Under the pieces are notes generated by a model that saw only the letters and a list, made by a program, of their open reading frames with translations, had not been told where the DNA came from and did not search any database. 64,000 nucleotides of DNA from Calditrichia bacterium (GTDB lineage: Bacteria > Calditrichota > Calditrichia > Calditrichales > J004), in NCBI GenBank assembly GCA_020635035.1, contig JACKAO010000005.1:62001-126000 (forward strand). The letters run 5' to 3'. Positions 27,137 to 36,829 of the stretch are shown one piece after another. A program made the position numbers and the translations under genes. How positions within the stretch are numbered: position 1 is the stretch's first letter; each line of letters begins with the position of its first letter.

Positions 27137-30133
27137 TTATTTTTCCGAGATTGTTATTTCATCAGCAAAAAGCCAGCATTTTTCGCCGGGAGATCCATGC
27201 CATTCAGGATTTGTTGACTGATTTTCCGCAATAACCTTCAAGTAACGCACACCATCTTTATTGACATTCAGAGTAATTTCTTTTATCTCGTCATCTTCGA
27301 AATCTTTTGGCGGAACAAGTTCCTGTCTGGCAACTTCAGTAAAGGAAGTGCCATCCTGAGAAACCAGGCAAATTACTGATCGTGGCAGGTAAATCCATGA
27401 ACCCTGGCTTTTTAAAAATCGTGCCTTAACATCTGCGATATCAAAGCTGCCGCCTAAATCAAAGGTTGCTTCAAGATCATCACCCTGGAAACCAAGCCAT
27501 TTACCATCACCATAAACTTTTGAACCATAAGTTCGGTCGATAAGAGCATATTTACCGCCATTATTATAATTGCCATGTGGTTCATTTTTAAGTGTAAGAT
27601 TTATTTTATCAAAGTTACTGAAATTTACCTTTGTAAACTTTCTTGAAAATACAAAACTGGGCTGGAAACCGTCCTTAAATGCGCTCGCTTTAACCGTGCA
27701 TGTTTTATCGATAGAAAACGGTCCTGTGTATAAATTTGATTTTTTACCCGGATCAGAACCATCCAATGTATAATAAATCTCAGAATTGGAAGTTATTGTT
27801 GCCAGTGTAATTTCTTTATTCCCTGAGAAGAGATTTTCTTCATCATTAAAATAAGGCATCATTGCATGTGTTTTTTCAACCCGCTCAATTTTTAATCCTT
27901 CAGGAATTTTATCGGAATGAACGCGGTCTGTTTCTTTTTGGGCCCATTCTTTATTTGGTTCTTTTGACAATTTAAACTCAAGACGGCCGTTCTTTATAAG
28001 ATCTGCATGGCGAATATAATTTTTAGAATAGTCAGATCCGTTTAAACTGAAACTTTTTATATAAAACCCATCTGTTGTACTTTTATCCGAAGTAATTGTA
28101 AAGCTGGTTCCTTTTCCATTATCGAAAACAACTTTATCGAAAGTGGGTGTTCCGATCACATACTGATTTTGTCCTGGTGCTACCGGATAAAAACCCATCG
28201 CGCTAAACACATACCATGCCGACATCTGACCGCAATCTTCATTTCCCGGCAGACCTTGCGGACCGGTCTTATACATTTCATTCTTAATGCGGTTTATGAT
28301 CTCCTGCGTCTTAAAAGATTTACCGGCATAACTGTATAGATAACCAATGTGATGGCTTGGTTCGTTTCCATGAGCATAATTACCGATCAGTCCGGATACA
28401 TCCGGTGAATGTTCAAGACCAAAAAGTTCGCCTTCATTAAAAAGCAGATCGAGTTTTTGATCGAATGCATCTAGTCCGCCGATCAGGTCAATGAGATGGT
28501 TAACATTATGCGGGACAAAAAATGTATACTGCCAGCTGTTTCCTTCAGTAAAATCAGAGTTTCCTAAATGTGACACATCTCTTGGATCAAAAGGAGTACG
28601 CCACATACCGCTGGCTAATCTGCCGCGCATAAATTTTGTTTCAGGATCAAAATGATTAACATAATTCTGAGAACGCTTAATATACGTTTTATAGTCATCA
28701 TCTTTACCAAGCTGTTTTGCCATCTGGGCAATACACCAATCATCAAAAGTATATTCAACGCATTTTGAAACAGAATTAACTTCTTTATCGGATGGTATAT
28801 ATCCAATTTTTCTGTAATCACTCAAACCACGGTAATCACGTGTAGAAGTGTGTTTCATGGCTTCCATCGCCAATTCCGTATCAAAGTCATCCTGACCTTT
28901 CATAAAAGCATCAACTATTACAGGAACGGAGTGATAACCTATCATTGTACCCGTCTCATTGGCAGATAATTCCCAGATTGGCAGATCGCCGCCCTGCTGA
29001 TATTGTATTAGCATTGTTTTGATAAAATCCCTGTTAAAATCAGGGGCTATCAAAGTATACAAAGGATGGGCTGCACGGAACGTATCCCAAAGTGAAAAGA
29101 GCGTATAATAATTCATATCTTTAGCCTGGTGAATTTCCAGATCTCTTCCACGATACTTTCCATCGACATCCATATACAGATTTGGAGTGAGTAGCGAATG
29201 ATAGAGCGCCGTATAAAAAACAGTCTTCTCATCATCACTTCCGCCTTCAACTTTAATTTTAGAAAGCCAGGATTCCCACAATGCCCGGGCGTCTGTTAAT
29301 GCTTTCTCGAAATCCCATCCCGGAATTTCAGTGAACAAGTTGTTTTTTGCACCATCTGTACTTACTGCCGAAATTCCAACCTTTGCATAAACTGTTTCGC
29401 CTTCTTCCGTATCAAATACAAAAGCAGTTTTGATAATCTTCCCGGATGCTTCACTAACCATGCCTTCTTTATTATCTACCATCGAGACCGAGCTTTTAAA
29501 AGGCTTGGAAAAACTTATATAAAAATATAAATACTGATCATTTGCCCAACCATTTGAACGTCTTAGTCCCATAACTTCATGATCATTTACGATTGTAAAC
29601 TGCGCTTCCTTTACACGATCTGAAATACCATGCGCGAGATCCAACATGATAGCAGATTGTTTACCGGCAGGAAAAGAATATTTGTGGAATCCTGCCCTGC
29701 TTGTTGCAGTTAACTCAACATTTATTTTGTAATCATCCAGAAGGACTCTGTAATATCCAGGAGATGCTTCTTCATTGTCATGCGAAAAACGTGAACGATA
29801 ACCTTCATCCGGATTTTGTTTAGATCCCGGCTTCCATTTAATTTCACCAGTGAACGGCATCAACAAAATATCGCCATAATCTCCTACCCCTGTTCCACTT
29901 AAATGGGTATGACTGAATCCAATCATGGAATTGTCTGTAATGTGGTAACCGGAGCTCCAGTCCCAGCCTTGTGTATCGGTATCAGGACTTAATTGCACCA
30001 TACCGAAAGGTGTGGTCGGCCCGGGAAAAGTATGGCCATGTCCCCCTGTCCCGATGAAGGGATCCACGTATTTTGTATAATCCTGCGCTGAAAGCAGGGA
30101 AATTGAAAAAAGGAAAAAAAGAATCGTTCTCAT
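27137..30133 (-). CDS. Exported GH92 exo-alpha-mannosidase, multidomain
   Basis: 998 residues with signal peptide (1-16). GH92 signatures run through the protein: DPFIGTGGHGHTFPGP (24-39), GFSHTHLSGTG (72-82), TEGNSWQY (529-536, Glu530 the expected general acid) and GNEDCGQMSAWYV (630-642, calcium and base region). After the catalytic part come a CHB_HEX_C-like segment (SEIYYTLDGSDPGKKS, about 790-840) and a C-terminal discoidin-like domain shared with the sulfatase at 5464-7428. GH92 enzymes are calcium-dependent inverting alpha-mannosidases acting on high-mannose N-glycans and yeast mannan. The gap to the propeller gene upstream is 15 bp. Confidence 0.93.
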   Translation of the reverse strand: MRTILFFLFSISLLSAQDYTKYVDPFIGTGGHGHTFPGPTTPFGMVQLSPDTDTQGWDWSSGYHITDNSMIGFSHTHLSGTGVGDYGDILLMPFTGEIKWKPGSKQNPDEGYRSRFSHDNEEASPGYYRVLLDDYKINVELTATSRAGFHKYSFPAGKQSAIMLDLAHGISDRVKEAQFTIVNDHEVMGLRRSNGWANDQYLYFYISFSKPFKSSVSMVDNKEGMVSEASGKIIKTAFVFDTEEGETVYAKVGISAVSTDGAKNNLFTEIPGWDFEKALTDARALWESWLSKIKVEGGSDDEKTVFYTALYHSLLTPNLYMDVDGKYRGRDLEIHQAKDMNYYTLFSLWDTFRAAHPLYTLIAPDFNRDFIKTMLIQYQQGGDLPIWELSANETGTMIGYHSVPVIVDAFMKGQDDFDTELAMEAMKHTSTRDYRGLSDYRKIGYIPSDKEVNSVSKCVEYTFDDWCIAQMAKQLGKDDDYKTYIKRSQNYVNHFDPETKFMRGRLASGMWRTPFDPRDVSHLGNSDFTEGNSWQYTFFVPHNVNHLIDLIGGLDAFDQKLDLLFNEGELFGLEHSPDVSGLIGNYAHGNEPSHHIGYLYSYAGKSFKTQEIINRIKNEMYKTGPQGLPGNEDCGQMSAWYVFSAMGFYPVAPGQNQYVIGTPTFDKVVFDNGKGTSFTITSDKSTTDGFYIKSFSLNGSDYSKNYIRHADLIKNGRLEFKLSKEPNKEWAQKETDRVHSDKIPEGLKIERVEKTHAMMPYFNDEENLFSGNKEITLATITSNSEIYYTLDGSDPGKKSNLYTGPFSIDKTCTVKASAFKDGFQPSFVFSRKFTKVNFSNFDKINLTLKNEPHGNYNNGGKYALIDRTYGSKVYGDGKWLGFQGDDLEATFDLGGSFDIADVKARFLKSQGSWIYLPRSVICLVSQDGTSFTEVARQELVPPKDFEDDEIKEITLNVNKDGVRYLKVIAENQSTNPEWHGSPGEKCWLFADEITISEK

Positions 30134-30147
30134 TGTTGTAAGTCCAC

Positions 30148-31725
30148 TTATTTTATAAGAATAATTTGTTTAGTTTGCCGGAAATTGCCGGCTTGCATTG
30201 TATAATAGTATATCCCGCTGCTTATTTTATTGTTTTTATTTAGAGTTGTATTCCAAATGATTTCATGCTCTCCGGCACTAACTATTTCATCCAGGAGTGT
30301 TACTATTTTATTACCCATTATGTCAAAGATTTCAATTGTTACATTTTGCGTGTTTTCGATTCTAAAACCAATAGTTGTTGAAGGATTGAATGGATTCGGA
30401 TACGCATTATATAATTTAGCTGAAACAGGTGCAATCTTGTTTTCTCCATTTTCCAGAGCAGATGCAGGGCCGGTGTATTCAACAAGATAAATTTTGCCTT
30501 CATTGGCATCGCTGGAATTAAAATTACCGTCCGGAGAGATATCAGAAATAAAAAGCTTGTTTGAAAACGCCAGGAGACCATCCATATGGCCAACATCCTG
30601 ATCGTTGTCCACAAAATGAAAATAATCCCAGGAGTTATCAACATATACCAGCGGATTCTCTTCATTGGAAACACCACTTAATGACCATTTTCCATGAAAA
30701 CCTACAAAAATCCCATCATTTAAACCTTCCGGAAACAATGGTGGTGCAAATGTAATTTCATTTGGCCCTTCACTTTCCGAACCTGTTTGCGGATCAGGAA
30801 GTGGTTGAAATGCCACCAGCGGTGGTATACCTTCTCCGCCAACAAATTCTCCACTGCGATAAGCAATAAAATTATCAGGAAAACCAAAATTTTCAATCGA
30901 GCCGCCAATTGAATCTTTTGCAATAAAATTGATTTCATCTGCACTATGCGGTTCATTGGGATCTGTCAGACCATCTATACCATTATCTTCAAAATACAGA
31001 TCGCCCGTTACCGGGTGGAAAGCAAGGCCTGATGCGCTTCTTAAGCCGGTTGCGATTTGTTTGTGCTCAATTCCAGAAACATTTCCATCTGAAATTTCCA
31101 GAGTAACCATATGAATTGCATCTCCATTCAGTGATGCACTAAAATCAAAATCAGAAGATAAGCTCACTGTCGGCAATGTTTTTTCAAAATTCTCTTTTGA
31201 TCCAATAGGGAAAAATAAATCATAACGATTTTCGAAACCTGGTGTTTTTCGTACTGTTAAAGCTGAACTTGGGTGCAACCAGCCGCTATTACCATAGGAT
31301 AAATTAATTTTTCCTATCTGCTGAAAACTGTCATTGGCTTGTGGATTAAACTCATAAATAACTATAGGCTTACCCTGTCCCATTGTAAATATAAGATTAT
31401 CAATAACAAATAAAGCACTTAAACCACCCACAGAAACATTATCTACAAGGATGTTCTGCTCATCTGCAATTCCATCGTCATCTGTGTCGATGAGCTGTAT
31501 TAAAGAACCACTTGTGGAACCAAAATAAGATGTGCCGTTTGAGACAGCCACCAGAACTGAACTGTCTGCCAACGTTGCCATACCAACCGGAAAGTTTAGA
31601 CCTGTGGCAAATGTTGTGACTCTGAAATCTTCAGCAACAACTCGATCATCTCCACCGATTACAAATGGTGATTGTGCAGAAAGTAAACTAACCAAAGCCA
31701 ATAAAATAAAAAGACGTAAAAACAT
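30148..31725 (-). CDS. Secreted sugar-dehydrogenase-like beta-propeller with sorting domain
   Basis: 525 residues. A strong SD (AAGGGGG) precedes the ATG and a signal peptide ends near LLSAQ. Residues about 30-415 are a six-blade propeller of the glucose/sorbosone dehydrogenase type (FATGLNFPVGMATL, ATGLRSASGLAFHPVTGDLY, FHGKWS), proteins that often use PQQ. I could not verify the cofactor residues. The last about 85 residues are a type IX sorting domain (AYPNPFNPSTTIGF, IFDIMGNKIVTLL, SSGIYYYTMQ). It is therefore expected on the cell surface. It might oxidise released sugars or simply bind glycan. It probably begins a transcript, since a terminator lies upstream at 32041-32060. Confidence 0.75.
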   Translation of the reverse strand: MFLRLFILLALVSLLSAQSPFVIGGDDRVVAEDFRVTTFATGLNFPVGMATLADSSVLVAVSNGTSYFGSTSGSLIQLIDTDDDGIADEQNILVDNVSVGGLSALFVIDNLIFTMGQGKPIVIYEFNPQANDSFQQIGKINLSYGNSGWLHPSSALTVRKTPGFENRYDLFFPIGSKENFEKTLPTVSLSSDFDFSASLNGDAIHMVTLEISDGNVSGIEHKQIATGLRSASGLAFHPVTGDLYFEDNGIDGLTDPNEPHSADEINFIAKDSIGGSIENFGFPDNFIAYRSGEFVGGEGIPPLVAFQPLPDPQTGSESEGPNEITFAPPLFPEGLNDGIFVGFHGKWSLSGVSNEENPLVYVDNSWDYFHFVDNDQDVGHMDGLLAFSNKLFISDISPDGNFNSSDANEGKIYLVEYTGPASALENGENKIAPVSAKLYNAYPNPFNPSTTIGFRIENTQNVTIEIFDIMGNKIVTLLDEIVSAGEHEIIWNTTLNKNNKISSGIYYYTMQAGNFRQTKQIILIK

Positions 31726-32030
31726 ATGTTCCCCCTTAAAAAGTTATAAATAATAGTGCGGATTATGACTGAATTCAGCAATTATTTTTGCCCGCAGCAC
31801 TTGGAACATATTTTTCACAGTTTTTACTCCATCTATCATAAACAAATTTTCATATACTACAGACATTAGAAGATTGTAAAGTAAACACTTACTTCCAGAA
31901 TTAAAACCCCGTAATTCAGAGAAATATGTCTCCGTAATAAATCAATGAAATTATCTGGATAAGTGTATGAGAAATTGCAATCTGAACTAAAAGAACGCAC
32001 TGAATTAAATGTGGGAATCATTCGTATTAA
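31726..32030. other. Intergenic region, probable leader and promoter of the propeller-GH92 genes
   Basis: About 300 bp of AT-rich DNA between the terminator of the CBM9x2 gene and the propeller gene, with no coding signal. A weak candidate sigma-70-type pair on the minus strand is TTTACA (31880-31875) and TATATG (31856-31851) with 18-bp spacing. No other structure was recognised. Confidence 0.35.
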
Positions 32031-32060
32031 GAAGTAAAAAGGGGTATCCGAAGATACCCC
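32031..32060 (-). terminator. Rho-independent terminator with UUCG loop
   Basis: On the minus strand the stem GGGGTATC, tetraloop TTCG and GATACCCC (32060-32041) form a perfect 8-bp hairpin followed by TTTTTACTT. It lies 12 bp after the stop of the CBM9x2 gene and should end that transcript. Confidence 0.93.
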
Positions 32061-32072
32061 TGTAAAGAAGAA

Positions 32073-33974
32073 TTATTTTACTAAAAGCATTTTCTGCTGC
32101 AGACGTTCTGCACCATTGCTCAATTCAGCAAAATAAACACCACTGCTGTATCCGTTCATATCAACAGTAACTTCGTAAGAACCGGCTGTGCGTAATTCAT
32201 TATTCAGAATTGTTTTTACCAGTTTACCTGTTACGTCAAAGATTTTGAGATCAACACGGCTTGCTTTTTCCATCGAGAAAGCAATTCTTGTTGTCGGGTT
32301 GAAAGGATTCGGATAGTTCGGTTGTAAATTGAATTTAGATGGAACGAGACTGATCTGCTGATCTTCAAGAGCTGTCAGATTCGGATAATTATCATTGATG
32401 TAGTCAATAAATGTACCGCCCTTAACATCAACATACTGCCAGCCAGGACCAGCGCCCATCCAGGCTGCATAACCTTTAGGTGTATATGCAAGACCCTGGA
32501 AATCAGCTGAATTTTCAGTTTCATCTATATCATAAAGGCTCCATGTAAAAGGAATACGGTAGCCTTCGGTAAAATCTAAAGTATTGCCAGTCGTTGGGCT
32601 TTCAAGTGCTGCTAAAGATAATCTGCCTTCCAGATCATAACCTGCGCCATCATCCCAGATTGTGTATGCAACAGCGTTCGGATCTTCATTGAATGTCTGA
32701 GCAAATTCACCCCAAACCATCAAAGAAGTAGTATCAAGGGACTCATCAAAAGATACAGTAATCTGCAGTGCATAGTCACCTGTAGTTGCATCATTAGGCA
32801 TACCTTTTTCATCAGGAATGGTTAATGAGCCAATATCCCAGTTACCCCAGTAAAATTCAACCGCATCAGCTGCCCAGCTTACGTCTGAGAAGTGGCCCGG
32901 TTCATCATCCTGAACATGTGCAGCAAAGTATAAGTATTCATCATCATACATGGTCATGATGGTACCTTTTAAGTCTTCATCACTTGCAGGAAACCAACCA
33001 GGATTTTCGGCATTAAAACGGCCGCTGTCAGGAATAGAAGAACGCCAATGATCTGCATGGAACGCATAGCTCCACTCATCAAGCATACCATCTACTTCAA
33101 CAGGTTTTACAGCTCTTTTTATATAAGGATGAACAAAATCAAAATCAGCATTATCATTCCATGCCATTCCACGTGGGGTTTCTAAAACGTCACAAACCTG
33201 CCATCCAGGACCAGCACCCATCCATCCTGCATAACCTTTAGGAGTATATGCAAAACCCTGGAAGTCAGCTGAGCTTTCAGTTTCATCGATGTCATATAAA
33301 GACCATGTCATCGGAATGCGTGTTCCCGGTGTAAAAGACATGGTATTACCTGTTGTCGGAGACTCAAGAGCTGCTAAGGATAAACGGCCTTCAAGAGTGT
33401 AACCATCGCCAAGATCCCAGATTCTGTAAGAAACAGCATTTGGATCTTCATTGAATGTGGTACCAAAAGCCCAAACCATTAAAGAAGTAGTATCAAGAGA
33501 TGCGTCAAAAGAAATAGTAATCTGGAGAGCATAATCACCTGTTACTGCATCATCAGGCATTCCAGGATCATGAGGCGGAGGAATTATGGCATCACCAACA
33601 TCCCAGTTACCCCAGTAAATTTCAACAGCATCAGCTGCCCAGCTTACATCAGAGAAGTGACCAGGTTCGTCATCGCGTACATCTGCTGCAAAATAAAGAT
33701 AGTCATCATCATACATCATGTAAATTGTACCACTGCAATCATAAGGATCAGCAATATACCAGCCAGGATTTTCAGCGTTAAAACGACCGCTATCCGGCAT
33801 TGATTTCTGGCTGTGATCCAAAGGGAAAGCAAATGCCCATTCATCGAGATAACCATCAACTACAACTTCACCCGGTGCTTTAAGAATATAGGGTACAACT
33901 ATATTCTCATTCTGGGCTAACAAGATTCCTGAAAATAAAAATACAGGAAACAATAACAGTAAAAGTCTCTTCAT
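32073..33974 (-). CDS. Secreted double-CBM9-like protein with sorting domain
   Basis: 633 residues from the ATG at 33974 (AAGGAG, 8 nt); an in-frame GTG at 33983 is part of the SD and rejected. After the signal peptide come two tandem copies of a CBM9/DOMON-like domain (about 28-263 and 283-517) that are very similar: GRFNAENPGW, HFSDVSWAADAVE, TTGDYALQIT, EGRLSLAALESPTTGNT and TPKGYA-x-WMGAGPGWQ occur in both. Residues about 549-633 are a type IX sorting domain (QPNYPNPFNPTTRIAFSM, then IFDVTGKLVKTIL). It is a likely surface glycan binder. It is a monocistronic unit with its own strong terminator and faces the divergent ROK regulator. Confidence 0.85.
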   Translation of the reverse strand: MKRLLLLLFPVFLFSGILLAQNENIVVPYILKAPGEVVVDGYLDEWAFAFPLDHSQKSMPDSGRFNAENPGWYIADPYDCSGTIYMMYDDDYLYFAADVRDDEPGHFSDVSWAADAVEIYWGNWDVGDAIIPPPHDPGMPDDAVTGDYALQITISFDASLDTTSLMVWAFGTTFNEDPNAVSYRIWDLGDGYTLEGRLSLAALESPTTGNTMSFTPGTRIPMTWSLYDIDETESSADFQGFAYTPKGYAGWMGAGPGWQVCDVLETPRGMAWNDNADFDFVHPYIKRAVKPVEVDGMLDEWSYAFHADHWRSSIPDSGRFNAENPGWFPASDEDLKGTIMTMYDDEYLYFAAHVQDDEPGHFSDVSWAADAVEFYWGNWDIGSLTIPDEKGMPNDATTGDYALQITVSFDESLDTTSLMVWGEFAQTFNEDPNAVAYTIWDDGAGYDLEGRLSLAALESPTTGNTLDFTEGYRIPFTWSLYDIDETENSADFQGLAYTPKGYAAWMGAGPGWQYVDVKGGTFIDYINDNYPNLTALEDQQISLVPSKFNLQPNYPNPFNPTTRIAFSMEKASRVDLKIFDVTGKLVKTILNNELRTAGSYEVTVDMNGYSSGVYFAELSNGAERLQQKMLLVK

Positions 33975-34542
33975 AACAAACACTCCTTAAATAAATTAAA
34001 TTAATTGACCATTATAAAAAAAAGATGATGAGAGTCGATACCTCCTTACTTTTATGATAACTGTGGAAAGAATTTAGATTAGATATTTTGTTATACTTTT
34101 ATAATTATTAGATAATAACATATAAAATCTTAAAATTCAATAAAGTAATTTTGTTTTTATAATTATATTTTATCTGTAGTGTATATTAGGCTCTGCAAAC
34201 GTCGTGCAAAAAGGCGTTATATCAATTAGTTGTTTTAATCAACAATTAAAGATAGGGGTAATTTTTTTGTATGTCAATCATTTTATTTGTTTCTTTTAAA
34301 AAAATCTTTCGAAATAAAAGGCATTTTAATAGTCTGCAATTAATAATTTAATTAAACCTGCTATATAACAATAAGAAGACATTTAATTATATAATACTTA
34401 TCAATTTTAGTATTTTTTGTACCTTTTACTGTTAAATCGACTGCAAATAAAACATAATAAATTTCCAGTATGTAACTTTTTAAGACTTTTTAATTATTTT
34501 TTATTATTTTATATACAAATAACAGTCTGATTAGGAAAGAAT
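33975..34542. other. Divergent regulatory region between CBM9x2 and ROK repressor
   Basis: About 570 bp, very AT-rich, no coding potential. It serves two divergent transcripts and is the natural place for the ROK regulator to bind. Imperfect dyads are present, for example AATTAGTTG (34225-34233) with CAACAATT (34240-34247). An unused perfect SD-like TAAGGAGGT lies on the minus strand at 34048-34040. No operator can be named with confidence. Confidence 0.5.
34011..34038 (-). promoter_or_regulatory. Candidate promoter of the CBM9x2 gene
   Basis: On the minus strand a perfect TATAAT (34016-34011) follows TCGACT (34038-34033, 4 of 6 to TTGACA) with 16-bp spacing. This would give a leader of about 30 nt containing the AAGGAG SD. 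Whether this lineage uses such a consensus is not known. Confidence 0.35.
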
Positions 34543-35763
34543 TTGATATCCATAATTGAAAAACTCAGCAGAAACGAATTAAGAATCTTTAGAGCCGTTT
34601 ATGAAAAAGGTCCTGTTTCCAGAGTACGCGTCGCTCGTGGTCTGAATCTCACCCGTCCAGCCGTTACTTTATACACCAAAAAGCTAACCGATCTGGGATT
34701 GATTAAAGAAGTTGGAAAAGGTGCTTCATCCCAGAAACGTGGTCGTCGCGAAATAATGCTTGCTGTAAACCCTGATGCCGGTATTATTCTTGCTGTTCAT
34801 ATTACCTTATCAAGCATTAATTTTGGACTAATAAAACTTAACGGTCAGATCATAAGTAAGGAAAAGCAGGAGTTCTCGGAAGACTCAAAACCCGAAGAAA
34901 TCTTAAGTCTGATTCACCAGTCATTAAAAAGAATGATTAAGCAGCATCATTATATTGATGACCAGATTTTTGGTATCAGCATCGCACTACCTGGTATAAT
35001 TGATTATAATGCAGGTACCGTTAAAGAAAAAACACGGTATGGATGGGAAGGCTTTAATCTTAAAAAGTATTTTGAAGACAATTTTAAATTAAAAGCATTC
35101 ATTGAAAATGACGTCAAAGCTTTAACACTTGGTGAATTTTACTTTGGTATCGGTCGCCGTGTGAATGATATGGTCTGTTTTTGGTTGAAAGACGGGATCG
35201 GTGCCGGAATAATCTTCCAGGGAAAATTATTACGCGGTTTCACATCCAGTGCCGGCGAAATCGGCTTTAATGAATTTGTTTTAGATATAAATGCCAATAA
35301 ATCAATTCTGATAGATGGTTCTATTAAATGTTGGGGAAACATACTTTCATACATGAATATCAGGAAAGCCATTGGACGCGGTATTTCAGATGGATGGGAA
35401 ACAATCTTATCAAAAGACGCAAGCATTGATGACTTCATAGCTGCATTAAAGAAAAATGATCCGCTGGCCAGATATATTTTCAGCCTGATAAGTAATGTAC
35501 TTGGTTCTATCAGCTGCAACATTGCTTATTCATATAATCCAAGACTCTTAGTTTTAGCCGGCCCCCTGTTCGAAAAGATCCCGGAGCTTTCTTCTGAAAC
35601 AAAACACCACATGGAAAAAGGAACTCTTAAAGCTGCATTAGAATCACTTGACCTTAAAACAAGTATTCTTGGTGAAGACGGTTTCCTTATAGGTTGTGCT
35701 GCATTACACCTGGAATATATTTTTAAAGCTGCTGAAAGCTCTGTAATGGATGAAGATATTTAA
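34543..35763 (+). CDS. ROK-family transcriptional regulator
   Basis: 406 residues starting at TTG (AGGA 6 nt upstream); no other in-frame start occurs until residue 72, after the DNA-binding domain. Residues about 8-60 form a winged helix-turn-helix (SRVRVARGLNLTRPAVTLYTKK). The ROK sugar-binding fold follows, with ALPGIIDY, IENDVKAL and SSAGEIGFNE. The GExGH histidine is Phe and the zinc cysteines are absent (GSIKCWGNILSY), as in other divergent regulators. It probably represses the divergent glycan genes and its own operon until a sugar or sugar phosphate binds. GH130 and GT2 genes follow on the same strand. Confidence 0.85.
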   Translation: MISIIEKLSRNELRIFRAVYEKGPVSRVRVARGLNLTRPAVTLYTKKLTDLGLIKEVGKGASSQKRGRREIMLAVNPDAGIILAVHITLSSINFGLIKLNGQIISKEKQEFSEDSKPEEILSLIHQSLKRMIKQHHYIDDQIFGISIALPGIIDYNAGTVKEKTRYGWEGFNLKKYFEDNFKLKAFIENDVKALTLGEFYFGIGRRVNDMVCFWLKDGIGAGIIFQGKLLRGFTSSAGEIGFNEFVLDINANKSILIDGSIKCWGNILSYMNIRKAIGRGISDGWETILSKDASIDDFIAALKKNDPLARYIFSLISNVLGSISCNIAYSYNPRLLVLAGPLFEKIPELSSETKHHMEKGTLKAALESLDLKTSILGEDGFLIGCAALHLEYIFKAAESSVMDEDI

Positions 35764-35815
35764 GTGACAGTTACATCCCCCCGAATACCTAAAACTTGAT
35801 TTATAAGGAACTTAA

Positions 35816-36817
35816 ATGACATATATTATTAACACTGACAAAATAAAACGTGCTGCGATTCCCTGGGAAGAGAGACCACAAAACAGTGATTCTCCAATCT
35901 GGCGTTATTCAAAAAACCCGGTTATACCACGAAATCTTCTTCCAGATTCGAACAGTATTTTCAACAGTGCAGTAGCTTATCATCAGGATGGTTTTGCAGG
36001 TGTGTTCCGTTGCGATGATACACGCAGATATATGCGTATTCATAGTGGACGGAGTGAAGATGGAATTAATTGGAAAATAAATCCGGAACCCATAAGATTT
36101 ATACCTTCTCAAAGCAGTATCAACGACCTTAAGTTTGATTTTGCTTATGATCCGCGTGTATGCTGGATCGAAGATCGCTATTATGTTACATGGTGCAATG
36201 GTTATGCAAATCATCCGACGATAGGGGTCGCATATACCAACGATTTCGAAAAATTTTACCAAATGGAAAATGCCTTTTTGCCACACAACCGAAATGGTGT
36301 TCTTTTCCCCCGTAAAATAAACGGTTTGTACATGATGCTTAGCCGCCCCAGCGATAACGGACACACACCTTTTGGCGATATCTATTTGAGCCAGAGTCCT
36401 GATTTAACGTTTTGGGGAAAACACAGATTTGTTATGGGTGCCTGCGGGCCAGGCTGGCAAAGTACTAAAATTGGCGCAGGACCTGTACCAATTGAAACCA
36501 ATGAAGGTTGGCTGCTATTTTATCATGGAGTTCTAACATCTTGTAACGGCTTTGTTTACAGTATGGGAGCTGCCCTGTTGGATCTCGAAAAACCCTGGCA
36601 GGTAATTGCACGCACCGAGCCCTATATTATGTCGCCACAAACGCTGTATGAGTGCGTTGGCGATGTTCCCAATGTTGTTTTTCCCTGTGGGGCATTAACC
36701 GATCCGGAGACCGGTCAGATCGCAATTTATTATGGTGCTGCCGATACTGTAAGCGGACTGGCATTTACAAAAGTTGATTTAATCGTTGACTTCGTAAAAA
36801 GAAATTCATCAATCTAA
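35816..36817 (+). CDS. GH130 beta-mannoside phosphorylase
   Basis: 333 residues, no signal peptide, so cytoplasmic. Five-blade propeller family signatures are clear: FDFAYDPRVCWIEDRYYVTW (108-127, Asp112 the expected general acid), PHNRNGVLFPRKING, the GPGWQSTKIGAGP segment and FYHGV. GH130 enzymes phosphorolyse beta-1,4-mannosides; some act on Man-beta-1,4-GlcNAc from N-glycan cores and others on mannobiose or mannosyl-glucose. Beside GH92, GH38 and GH29 genes, the N-glycan-core activity is the best guess. AAGGA precedes the ATG, 52 bp after the regulator. Confidence 0.88.
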   Translation: MTYIINTDKIKRAAIPWEERPQNSDSPIWRYSKNPVIPRNLLPDSNSIFNSAVAYHQDGFAGVFRCDDTRRYMRIHSGRSEDGINWKINPEPIRFIPSQSSINDLKFDFAYDPRVCWIEDRYYVTWCNGYANHPTIGVAYTNDFEKFYQMENAFLPHNRNGVLFPRKINGLYMMLSRPSDNGHTPFGDIYLSQSPDLTFWGKHRFVMGACGPGWQSTKIGAGPVPIETNEGWLLFYHGVLTSCNGFVYSMGAALLDLEKPWQVIARTEPYIMSPQTLYECVGDVPNVVFPCGALTDPETGQIAIYYGAADTVSGLAFTKVDLIVDFVKRNSSI

Positions 36818-36829
36818 AGTTTTGAATGA

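Noticed and set aside
34367..34395. TATAAT at 34390-34395 as promoter of the ROK regulator
   Set aside because: No acceptable -35 at 16-18 bp; such hexamers are expected by chance in this AT-rich stretch.
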